Source: Bradysia coprophila (taxonomy: Eukaryota > Arthropoda > Insecta > Diptera > Sciaridae). Taken from it: a stretch of DNA of 64,000 nucleotides. Positions 13,460-23,345 of this stretch are shown piece by piece (positions within the stretch are counted from its first letter, which is position 1; every line of letters begins with the position of its first letter). A program made the translations under genes and the position numbers. The notes beneath the pieces were generated by a model. It was given only the letters and a program-made list of their open reading frames with translations. It made no database searches and had not been told where the DNA came from. Where the stretch lies: contig NW_023503305.1 in the NCBI RefSeq assembly GCF_014529535.1, forward strand, positions 840,069 to 904,068, written 5' to 3'.

Positions 13460-13680
13460 TTTATATACAATGAAAGTAGATAAGTAGGTATGGCCAGTCC
13501 ATACAAGTCGGAGCACATACGGATTTGCATATCGCCACCTCAAACGAACTCATTTCTAGTGGAAATTTGCACTAGAAATGAGTTCGTTTGAGGTGGCGCC
13601 ATGCAAATCCGTATGTGCTCCGGCTAGAACAAATTTGAACGTTTGGCCATACCTATCTATTTACTTTCATTGTTTATATA
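13460..13680. mobile_element. Palindromic hAT-like MITE with 8-bp target duplication
   Basis: The element (13468-13672, 205 bp) begins CAATGAAAGTAGATAAGTAG and ends with the near reverse complement CTATTTACTTTCATTG. It is flanked on both sides by TTTATATA (13460-13467 and 13673-13680). An 8-bp duplication and a CAATG start fit the hAT pattern (YARNG). Most of the interior is also palindromic (GAACTCATTTCTAGTG against CACTAGAAATGAGTTC). A second copy lies at 62445-62632. Non-autonomous, no ORF. Confidence 0.8.
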
Positions 13681-13710
13681 TGGATACACTATGTCAACGA
13701 TGTATTAAAC

Positions 13711-13960
13711 AAGGTTCTGAAAGAACCAGGTTAAGACAACTCTGATCACGAAGGCGGTGACACACAAATTGAGTTCAGCGGCTACGAAGTTTATTTTTCA
13801 TATACGTAACAACGTAACAACGTAACAAAAACAAAATTTCGAATTTTCCTAAAAAACATTTTCTTCAAGTTCATTTCACACGCAATCTGCACTGAGTACG
13901 TTTATCGATTTCGGTGTCACCCGCCTTCGTGAGTGTCTTAACCTGTTCTTTCAGAACCTT
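13711..13960. mobile_element. MITE with about 50-bp terminal inverted repeats
   Basis: The left end AAGGTTCTGAAAGAACCAGG, then TTAAGACA and CACGAAGGCGGTGACAC, is mirrored at the right end by GTGTCACCCGCCTTCGTGAG, TGTCTTAACCTG and TTCTTTCAGAACCTT. It sits 38 bp from the hAT-like MITE. A reverse-oriented relative with a roughly 34-bp insertion is at 63160-63378. Confidence 0.7.
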
Positions 13961-14224
13961 GGTACTAACGGCACTGCTTACTTATCTGGTTTTAACGACA
14001 AACAGAATGAATTTAACGAAAATTTCGAATAAGAAACACTTGACAGCTCCGTTCATTTTTGTATTTACCTATTCCGACTGACTGCTGTTTGTTTTGGATG
14101 TGAATTACGCAAAGTTTAATCGCAGTGAGATTTATATTTTAATTTAGATGAGTTAGAGCAGAAGGTAATTACATTTTCTTTTCTCAAATTTTATTCTTCA
14201 TTTAGCCATAAGAAACCGTAAACC

Positions 14225-15265
14225 ATGATGAACCGACTGCGATATGTTCGATTCAAAGACTACCGGAATGTACATGCAAAACACCTCTCCACCGAAGCAA
14301 CTGCTAATCGATTTCAGTTAGAGCAATTGAAGAAACGAAGCCTCATTCGACTGCACGGTGATTTGGTTTCTGATTTCCTGCAATCGTTAATAACAAACGA
14401 CATAAATCATTTGAGCCAGCAGCCGGCAATCTTCAGTATGTTCTTGAACAAGGCTGGACGGGTGCTGTATGATGCAATAATTTACAAAACCAAAGAAAAC
14501 ACACTGTTGGTTGAGTGTGATGCGCGGGCTGACGTTGACTTAGTGAAACACTTAAAAATGTTCAGAGTACGAAAGAAAATCGACATTGATGTCGCTAGTG
14601 ATCTTACAGTTTGGGTGCTATTCGATCCGGACGGAGCCAAGAAAGACATACCAACGGACAAATTAGTCAATTTTCAAGCACTATCGAACAGCAATGATGA
14701 CCTGATTATTTGTGACGATCCTCGAGTTCAAAACCTTGGTGTCCGGATAGTCGCTCCAAAGGATTGTGACATATTACAGAGGCTATCACCGCAAAACGTT
14801 TCGCAGGGTAATCCTAAAGACTACACAATTCATCGATATAAACTTGGAGTGGCCGAAGGCGTCGACGAATTACCGCATGCCAAATGCTTTCCACTCGAAT
14901 CGAATTGTGACTATTTGCATGGCGTTAGTTTTCACAAAGGCTGCTACTTAGGACAAGAGTTCACGGCTCGTACCCATCACACCGGTGTGATCCGAAAGCG
15001 ACTGATGCCGCTACAGTTAAATGGACAATTGACAGATTTTTGTAGCAATCAAATCGAGACAACTGATGGTGCTGTTGTTGGAAAGTTACGAGGTCATCAG
15101 CAGGATTGGGGCCTGGGTTTGCTGAAAGTGGATGTTGCACTACAAGAAACGTCGCCATTTATTTTGGGTGGCAGTGATGTGTATGTGAAAGGGACTACGT
15201 ACAAACCGTTTTGGTGGCCAACCGAAGCTCCTAAATTAAATGAATTGAAGAACAAAGAATTATAG
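14225..15265 (+). CDS. Iba57: IBA57 homologue, mitochondrial Fe-S cluster assembly factor
   Basis: This is an uninterrupted 346-residue reading frame. IBA57 (the YgfZ/CAF17 family, folate-binding GcvT-like fold) acts with ISCA1/ISCA2 in the mitochondrial matrix to mature 4Fe-4S proteins such as aconitase and the lipoate synthase target. The family signature K-G-C-Y-x-G-Q-E is present as KGCYLGQEFTARTHHTG at about residues 238-254, including the invariant Cys240. The N-terminal block LIRLHGDLVSDFLQSLITND and FLNKAGRVLYDAIIY also match the family. The first 25 or so residues are rich in Arg/Lys with few acidic residues, as expected for a matrix presequence. Length is close to the animal norm of about 350. 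The tandem ATG ATG at 14225 gives the start; AATAAA follows 17 bp after the stop. Confidence 0.93.
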   Translation: MMNRLRYVRFKDYRNVHAKHLSTEATANRFQLEQLKKRSLIRLHGDLVSDFLQSLITNDINHLSQQPAIFSMFLNKAGRVLYDAIIYKTKENTLLVECDARADVDLVKHLKMFRVRKKIDIDVASDLTVWVLFDPDGAKKDIPTDKLVNFQALSNSNDDLIICDDPRVQNLGVRIVAPKDCDILQRLSPQNVSQGNPKDYTIHRYKLGVAEGVDELPHAKCFPLESNCDYLHGVSFHKGCYLGQEFTARTHHTGVIRKRLMPLQLNGQLTDFCSNQIETTDGAVVGKLRGHQQDWGLGLLKVDVALQETSPFILGGSDVYVKGTTYKPFWWPTEAPKLNELKNKEL

Positions 15266-15281
15266 TCGAATCGGTCAGTTG

Positions 15282-15287
15282 AATAAA
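15282..15287 (+). terminator. Polyadenylation signal AATAAA (Iba57)
   Basis: A canonical AATAAA lies 17 bp past the Iba57 TAG on the coding strand. The distance is short but usable; no transcript evidence. Confidence 0.5.
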
Positions 15288-16171
15288 AGTTTAGATTCTG
15301 TTTGATTAGCAGTTGTTTTGTGTTGTGGGCGTAATGGGTGATCCTTTATGAAATTCCACTTTCGAATATGAAAACTCAATTGAAAAAATTCCACCTTTTT
15401 CACTGTGGTTGTCTTCGGAAGAGTTCGAATTTTTAGTCTCTGACATCGAGATCACCACGCTCAATGTAAATTAAAGAAAGAATTTCTTGAATAACAGCGA
15501 TAGCACTTTCATCTTTCAGAGCTGACGTAATGTACAGAATCTGTTTGATTCTTTTTTCTTACTTTGTTGACAAACAAGATCGCAATTTGAATTTTTTGTT
15601 ATCACTCAGTGGCCCAGAGGTGATTTTTTTGTTTTGATTTTATTAAACTTTGTTCCCGGAGTTACGCGATTTTATTAATTTTTGTAATTACTGTACTCGT
15701 ACTCGTAAAAAGTGCTACTTTCGAATATAAGTTATAAGTCGTCGTTTATCTCATTTGTTGCTTAAAATAAGATATGAAATGGAGAAATCAGGCAAATGAA
15801 GAATAATAGCAAGCACAGCTTCGATACGAAAGTCGTACTTTTTACGCGTGCAAAACAGTTACAGACTTAGTTTTCCATATTTTCGACACTTTGGATTCTT
15901 AAATTTGAATATTCCAGGCACATTCGTGTTCTGAATCGTATAGGCTATTCACAACTGTTGATTGCTGCTGTTGGTTCGCCTGGTAATATCACCTTTTCTT
16001 TGGTTTGACTATTCACAAGAGTCAGTGAGCCTTCAACTCTATTCTCAATCACTAAAATTCCGCAATTTCTGTCACTCTTCCCAAAAACCAACTCCTCTTT
16101 CACATAAAGGTATCAAGGAGTCCATTGATTTGCAAAACAAAAACTTGGTTATTTCTTGCAGCCTCTAAATA
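15288..16171. other. Iba57-Cdpf1 intergenic / probable Cdpf1 5' UTR
   Basis: No coding exon is recognised. The last bases before the Cdpf1 ATG read TTATTTCTTGCAG then CCTCTAAATA, which looks like a 3' splice site, so Cdpf1 may have an upstream non-coding exon within this stretch. Confidence 0.45.
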
Positions 16172-16600
16172 ATGGACGAACCATCAGAACTGGAACCCTC
16201 TACATCCGCCCAAAACGACCCGAAAACTAAAGCCCAAGAAGAGGACGACGTTCCAAAGCCACAATTCAAATGCCACAACTGTGACCTTAACGAAGAGTAC
16301 GACTATTTCGGGAAGCGTCCGCCGTTTGCCAGCCGAATCCAATTCAACGAGAACTGTTACGTGATGAAAGATCCATTCTCGCCGGCACCCGAACAGGAGA
16401 AGACGACAAACAGTGAATATTTCATTGCACTCGGTGCGGATTGTGTGAAATGTAATCGGCCGATTTGTCGCGGTCAGGATTGTAGTTTTTATTACTCGAA
16501 GTCGTACTGTTTGTCGTGTGCCGGTGGTGTGTTGAGTTCGTTTCCGCTGGAAGTGCAATCGAAAATTCGGAAGCAGATTGCGAACAGTCGGACGAAATAA
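16172..16600 (+). CDS. Cdpf1: Cysteine-rich DPF motif domain-containing protein 1 (CDPF1)
   Basis: A 142-residue single-exon frame. The C-terminal 100 residues match the CDPF1 family: FKCHNC, then Y-x-Y-F-G-K-x-P-P, then CYVMKDPFSP containing the defining DPF tripeptide, then LGADCVKCNRPICRG, DCSFYYSKSYCLSCA and a basic tail FPLEVQSKIRKQI. Nine cysteines arranged as CxxC pairs suggest metal binding. Human CDPF1 is a little shorter; the extra length here is an acidic, Pro/Ser-rich N-terminus (about residues 1-30). The cellular role of the family is not established, so none is given. It is tail to tail with Nnt. Confidence 0.9.
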   Translation: MDEPSELEPSTSAQNDPKTKAQEEDDVPKPQFKCHNCDLNEEYDYFGKRPPFASRIQFNENCYVMKDPFSPAPEQEKTTNSEYFIALGADCVKCNRPICRGQDCSFYYSKSYCLSCAGGVLSSFPLEVQSKIRKQIANSRTK

Positions 16601-16907
16601 TCTTTTGGAATTGGAAGGAAAAGCCGGAAATATTTTTTTTTTATTTAATTTAAAATTCATTCTTAACGTTAAATCTTAATTTTCATTTTGTTTTATACAT
16701 AGACTTTCATTTAAAAATACAATTCATCTTTATCCTTAATCCCCTAAATTGATTTATTAATTAAAATGTTTCGCTTGCATCATCATAATTTTTCGGTACA
16801 TAATTTGCCTAATAGTTTTCACTTCCAATCAAACACAAAAAAATGTTATTAAAAAAGAAATTACGTTCACCTTCCGTGTCCGACCAGCGTTAGACATCCC
16901 TCCCTTT
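16601..16907. other. Shared 3' flank of Cdpf1 and Nnt
   Basis: Only about 307 bp separate the two convergent stop codons. TTTATT at 16753-16758 supplies an AATAAA for Nnt on the minus strand, about 150 bp past its stop. I saw no canonical signal for Cdpf1. Overlapping 3' UTRs are likely. Confidence 0.5.
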
Positions 16908-19900
16908 TTATGCATAAGTCTCCTTAATTTTGGTTAACAAAGCATCACATGTTTTCTTTGCGTCTCCCAAAAGCATGGAAGTGTTCGCCTTATAGAAAAT
17001 TGGATTATCAACGGCAGCATATCCAACACCCAGTGATCGTTTCATTACAACCACCTGTAAAACAAACGAAAAATTAGGGGACCACAGCGATTTTCATCAA
17101 AAACAATCGGACAATATGCGAGACGAAATAAAGTCGGGTCGGCTAAAATTATAGTCGTGAAGTATCGTCAAAGTCAAATCTCCAAGATTTTTTTGGCGAT
17201 TCGTCACATTTTGAGGATTTTCCTTGGCAATTCATCATTTTGATTGATTCGTCAAATTACCAAGAAAAATCTCCAGAATGTGAGGAAACACCAAGAAAAA
17301 CCGCCAAAGCGTGAAGAAATTTTTCATTCTCTATGTTTCTGGGCGTTTCTTCGCACTTTGATTTTTCTTGGCGATTTTTATGTTATTTCTGGCGATTCTT
17401 CACGAAAATATAACATTAGAGACCCAAACCATGTCGATCGGGTTGAAAATCGATGAACAGTCAGTCCATTGATGTATTGAAGATCCAACTTTATCACTTT
17501 TCCTAGACTATCAATGACCTTAACGAACGTCACCTTTGCCCCAATCAACCAAGTGACAGAATGGAGAATGGTTCCAATTTCGTTTTTGTAAAAGAATTCT
17601 GAAGTCGCAGTCAAAAAAATTGTTGTCCCACTACCAATCAAAAACTCCAACGGTAGTCGTTGGTTGCATAAACTTACCTGCTCTGATTTCCACACTTTCA
17701 GCACAGGCATGCCGGCAATAATTGAGTTAGGATCATCTTCGGCTGCACTATTCACTGTGTCGTTGGCTCCGATGACCAATGTGAGGTCAGTCTCTCCAAA
17801 GTCATCGTTAATTTCCTCCATTTCCAATACGTCATCATATGGCACACCAGCTTCGGCCAATAGCACGTTCAATTGACCAGGCATACGACCTGTTTGCAGG
17901 TTGGGTTAATGTTTCATCGACATGACATAGACATTAAAAATATTAACTTACCCGCCACTGGATGGATACCGAAACGAACATTCTTTCCCTTCGACTTTAA
18001 AATGGAAACCATTTCAGCAATCGGATATTGAGCTTTGGCTACACACAAACCGTAGCCGGGTGTGATAATTATGTTTCTCGCATTTTTAATCAAATCAACG
18101 CAACCCTCGACATTCACTTCGGTGTGGGTTCCAGTTATTTCCATAGCCTTACCGCCACCAGTTGATGATGTTCCATATCCACCAAGAATAACGTTTGGCA
18201 GTGAACGGTTCATGGCTTTGCACATAATGTACGAGAGAATGGCACCAGATGATCCAATCAAAGCGCCGACGATTGTCATCAAATTGTTGTTTAACATGAA
18301 ACCTTCTGCGCACAGGGCCCAGCCAGAATACGAGTTGAGAACTGTGATAACAACAGGCATATCAGCACCGCCAATAGCGGCAGTTAATGTAACTCCCATC
18401 GCAGTTGACATAGCTGCTGTGGCGCCAAGTAATCCTAGCCCTTCCGTAAATGAAGGATCCATGTAGAACGCGCCCATCGCTAAAGCGTTACCAGCCAATA
18501 AACCACCATTTATATAATGACGGCCAGGCAACAATAACGGAGATGAATTCAAGATTCCTTGTAGTTTTCCGTAAGCAACCAATGATCCACTGAATGTAAC
18601 ACCACCGATGTATGTACCCAAAAACAGAGCTGTTCGCAGGACATTCGCTGCTGGATCTGTGGCCAATGAGGGAAAATCGTGCATATATGTTGCAACGCAC
18701 GTAAGAACGGCAGCCATTCCAACCAAACTGCGAATGGACGTTTAAGATAGACTTTTCGACCGGATAGACTCAGTACTCTGTACTCACCTGTGGAAAGCGG
18801 CGACCAATTGTGGCAAATCTGTTATTTGAATTTTTTTGGCAATTATTCCGCCGATACCACCGCCGATTGCAGCAACACCTGCCATTTGCAGGAGAACGTC
18901 AAGAGATGGAGCTATTTGGCCAAGTGTGGCCGCAATTCCACCAGTCACACCAATCTGTTCACAAAATAAATATTCAGTTGGTAACCAAATCGTTGTCCTT
19001 TCCATACTCTAATTAGGGGTTCACTTACCATTCCAAGAGTATTTCCCAATCTCGATGTCTTTTGAGAAGAAAGACCAGCGAGAGCGCCAACACAGCACAA
19101 ACTAGCTGCTAAGTAAGCCATTTGATGAATTTCTGGCATTTCTGAGAGAGCAGCATATCCGTATCCGCCTAAGAATACGGCTGCTGGAATACCATACAAT
19201 GCATTGTACTCTGGTGGATCGGTAGGACGTTTGAACATATCAAGCATTCTTTGGGTAACTTGGAATCCACCAAAAATGTTGATGAATGAAATGAGTGCAG
19301 CGCTTGCGGCCAATGTTTCGGTTACGTTTGATGGAACAACACCACCACCCATTAGGAGTAGTCCACCAACGGCCGTGATACCAGAGATCGCGTTTGTAAC
19401 GGACATAAGTGGTGAATGCAGAGCTGGTGTAACGCCCCAAACCGTATGGTATCCAACGATTCCGGACAGACCAAATGTGGTCATCATTGTGGTAAATGCA
19501 GGTCCTGCAAGTCATTCGTTAGATTGTTAATGACAATTTCAAAATAGAGATAAGGAGAGAGTTACCTGGCGATGCGTATCCTAATGCCAACAGTCCACCT
19601 AAGCCAGCTGTGTACGTAAGACTGCTCTTCAAAACTTCATTGAAAGGATTTGGTGGTTCAGCTTGAACTATCGCTGCTCCAGTCTTTGGTGGCGGTGGTG
19701 CTGCTGCTACTGGTATCACTGGTGGAGGCCACATTAGAGCTCCATCGTTCAGCACGATACTGCCGCGAACCACTTCATCTTCCAAGTTGATATTGAAATG
19801 TTTCTGTTCTCCAATTGACAAGAGGAATTTGGAGACATTGTTAGCGTACAGTGTCGAACTTTGTGTTGGCAAACGACTGGACAAATCAGTAAGACCAATG

Positions 19901-21234
19901 TGTACAACATCATGGATAGTGACCACTTTTCCAGGGACTGTTGTAGCAACATTTCCACCACTTTCAGCGGCCAAATCAACAATAACGCTGCCAGGCTTCA
20001 TGGACTTGACGTGTTCCTCGAGAATCAACCTAGATAATGGAAAAGTTTAAGCATAACGCTAAAAGTCAGTTAAATATGTTGTCTGAACATACAATGGGGC
20101 TTTTTTGCCGGGAATCAACGCTGTTGTTATAATCACATCGACCTCTTTGCATTGCTTTGCAAAGAGTTCATGTTCTGCATCCAAGAACGCTTGACTCATT
20201 TCTTTACTATAGCCACCAGCAGTGCCACCTTCTTCCTATGAAATCAATTGGAGTTATACGAAAACCTGACAGATCGTGTACCGATCAACTTGCCTCAATG
20301 TTGATGGTCAAAAATTCTGCACCCATACTCTCGACTTGCTCCTTAACAGCTGCCCGTGTGTCGAAAGCTCGTACAATAGCACCCATACCTTTTGCCTGTC
20401 CACAAGCGGCTAGACCAGCAACACCACCACCAATTACTAAAATTTTCGCAGGTGGAACTTTGCCAGCCGCTGTAATTTGTCCGGTAAAGAATCTTGGGAA
20501 GTGATTTGCAGCTTCGATGACCGCTCGATAGCCCGAAATATTTGCCATGGAACTTAATGCATCAAATACTTGAGCTCTTGATATTCTCGGAATGCAATCC
20601 ATTGCTAAAAAAGTGAAATTTAATTTCGATCGGGTTCTATCGCTTGTAGCACAACAAATTCATTTACCAAATGCATTGATTTTACGTTCAGCGAGTTTAC
20701 TGACCAAATCTTTATTTTGGGCTGGGTATAAGAATGACACCAATGTGGCGTTCTCTTTAATCAACGGAATTTCATTGTCCATTGGCTGTCTCACTTTCAA
20801 CACGATATCTGACTGAAAGGCCGTTTGAGCATCGACAATTTTCGCCCCGGCATCAATATAATCTTGATCTCTGAATTTGGCTTCGAATCCAGCACCAGCC
20901 TCCACTTGAACGGTAAATCCATTTTTCACAAATGTTGCTGTTACAGCCGGTGTAACCGACACACGCCTCTCATTAACCCATTTCTCTTTGGGTACACCAA
21001 TCTTCAAGTTGTTGTATGGTACTCCTTTCACTACCGCTGCTGGTTTGGCATCTTTTTGGAATAGTCTCGCAGTGCCTTGTTGACGGATGAAATTGTTAAT
21101 ATTTTTTGTCTCGAATTTTCACTTTTAAATAATCTGTAATTACCGGAAAGGAATCTGGATGGATTTATTGGTCTTGTTACGTAGAGAAACCGTCCACCAC
21201 TCATGGAGCAGAGACGTAACACGCCCAAGGTCAT
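16908..21234 (-). CDS. Nnt: NAD(P) transhydrogenase, mitochondrial (proton-translocating)
   Basis: The inner-membrane enzyme uses the proton gradient to drive NADH + NADP+ to NAD+ + NADPH. Ten coding exons join to about 1064 residues (human 1086): 21234-21144, 21075-20668, 20604-20294, 20235-20093, 20029-19566, 19504-19029, 18954-18788, 18727-17952, 17889-17678, 17054-16908. Residues 1-40 are a basic presequence. Domain I has [19 protein letters not shown] and the nucleotide loop [17 protein letters not shown] (about 215-230). The membrane domain includes [20 protein letters not shown] and [20 protein letters not shown]. Domain III has [19 protein letters not shown] (about 907) and [20 protein letters not shown] (about 985). 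All introns are 60-80 bp except the last (623 bp) and the upstream ones of similar size. Intron 3 has a GC donor. Drosophila, as I recall, lacks this gene, so its presence would favour a non-drosophilid. Confidence 0.95.
17055..17677 (-). other. Nnt last intron with inverted GGCGATT-type words
   Basis: This 623-bp intron is much longer than its neighbours. It holds repeated short words (TTTTGGCGATTCGTCA, CTTGGCGATTTTT, CCAAGAAAAATCTCC) in both orientations across about 17180-17405. They could fold into an imperfect hairpin and probably represent an old inserted repeat. Confidence 0.5.
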
Positions 21235-21910
21235 GTTGATACCGATTACTTGTCAAATGGTTGCTATAATAAAATGGAAAAACAAAATCAATAAACAAAA
21301 ATCGGCAAAAACTTTTGAAGCAAGCAGGCGATGTTCAGTCAAACAATTAGATCATTGCGAAAATTCACTTTCATGACCACAGCTTGAAGCCCTGTCAAGA
21401 ACTGAGACTTAAATGATTTGTTAGTACTGACCAATGATAGTATGAAGTGGTACGGTTTTATTGTTATTGCTCAATGAAACTTTAAAGGTAACAAATGGAC
21501 GATCGTCGCGATTTAATGGAGCTGTCAAATTTGCAGATTAATAATTGAATTGATAGATTCGTTTCGAACAGAACAATTCGTGACTCTAACAACTAACGAA
21601 CTTCTCGGACTGAAATGTATGAAGTTACAAGTTTCATCAAAAGAAATCACTTGACCCCCCTTATCGCATACATGCAATAGACACACGATTAAACGTATTT
21701 TTTTGAAGAATATCTTGAATGGCATAATGAAAATGTCAAACAAGAAACTTTCAGCTGATTTAGTGTTCAATGTGTTCATATCACATACCAATTAATCGTT
21801 GTATACCACTCAGTTTCGCACTACAGAACATTATATCCATCATCCAAACATTAAGTTCCATAAGAGGAACGAAACAAAAACGATTTTAAATGGATTGTGT
21901 CCACGGCATA

Positions 21911-22085
21911 GTAAAATAAACCAGGCAGGAGCGGTTCATTTTCGAAACGTCAAATAAGGGACCTAATACACTGTATGAAAATGAACTCAAATGAACACTG
22001 ACATAAGTCGAAAAATTTTATTTGCAAAATTTATAGGGCTACTAGGTCCCTAGTCAAACAAGCGCTCCTGCCTGGTTAACTTTAC
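21911..22085. mobile_element. MITE, terminal repeat ACCAGGCAGGAGCG
   Basis: The left end GTAAAATAAACCAGGCAGGA(GCG) is mirrored by CGCTCCTGCCTGGTTAACTTTAC at the right end. Inner sub-terminal words AGGGACCTA and TAGGTCCCT also pair. The interior is non-coding, total about 175 bp. Confidence 0.65.
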
Positions 22086-23233
22086 TCTGTCGTGATTGTG
22101 TCACATACAATAGAGTAAAACGTATTACTGTATGGCATTAACGAGACCGATGCCACAAACCTGTTGCAGTTGATGAAGGTAAAATCTTTTAGATAAAATG
22201 CGATCCCATCGCTAATTGTTCTCAGAAACATTCTACATCAATTTTTACACCGGAAAGATGTTTATCTTGAATCTTTTAATGTCGGTTTGGAATAATCTGC
22301 ATATAAACAAACAAAAACAGCTCTCCCATCACTCTTTAATATAATTAACTGTGAAGAGTTTCATTGCATACAAGAAACCGACCTAGCACAATAAATAACG
22401 CCGTATAACAGTTCTCTTTCACCTACTAACATTTTTAGAGCCGACAATTAATACTTAATTGGATGTATAATGGTTGGTTAGCCTATATACTGTATTTAAA
22501 TTACGAAACAGTACGATAGATTGAATGGGAACAACAAATTTTATAATTCTTTCTGTATGCAGATAATGCCAGTTATCGCTGTCTGTTGAAAGTCAATAAG
22601 CTACTCGATTTTTTTTGTTCGCAAGTACTTTTCCTTTCCTTTCGCTGATAAAATGGTTAATTAATTTTTTGTTTTGTTAAATCGCTAATGTATATCAAAT
22701 CATGTAAAGTATGTGTAAGACGAACGGCAGTCATATAGACGCTGGACGGCTGGACTAAGTTAAACATATACGTAGTGAATTTTATTCAAAACCGTAACAT
22801 AACCCATCGAACCAATTGCCGAAAATCGAGTCTTGAAACAAAAATTCTCATAAACTGTTCAACCGAAACAAAACAAACAAAAAAAAAACTCAACAGACCT
22901 CACAGTAATCGATTGATTTTAAAAAGAACAACAAAGCTGAGACAATATTCTACGAATCGAAATTCGTTTAAATTGATCTGTAACTTAAGACGATCGTGGG
23001 GCAAAATATATTCGTTTATTGTTGGTCTGTAAGTGAACATAAACAAAAACGAAAACACTGGCGGCGGTTTGTTTATATTTTCATGATAACTTTCGAAACT
23101 GATGCAAGTAGAGTATAAGTTTTGATGTGGTGTTTGTGTGGAGCGCAAGTAAAAATGAGTGAAAATTTCCTACATTTTTATAGAGTTGGCCTTATCAGTA
23201 TACAGTCGACCTGTACGGTGCGTAGAGGTAATT

Positions 23234-23345
23234 GAACCGACTGGCGTCATTCACAATGATCCACATTTTGACACATTTTGTATAAGGAAGATGTCACTTT
23301 GTGAATTATTGTGAATGAAGCGGCGAGAGATTCCTTGACACCATG
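23234..23345. repeat. Dispersed repeat, copy 1
   Basis: The segment with TGACACATTTTGTATAAGGA and TGTGAATTATTGTGAATGA recurs in diverged form at about 63373-63470 in the same orientation. It includes a short hairpin (TGACA...TGTCA). It belongs to an unidentified family. Confidence 0.55.
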
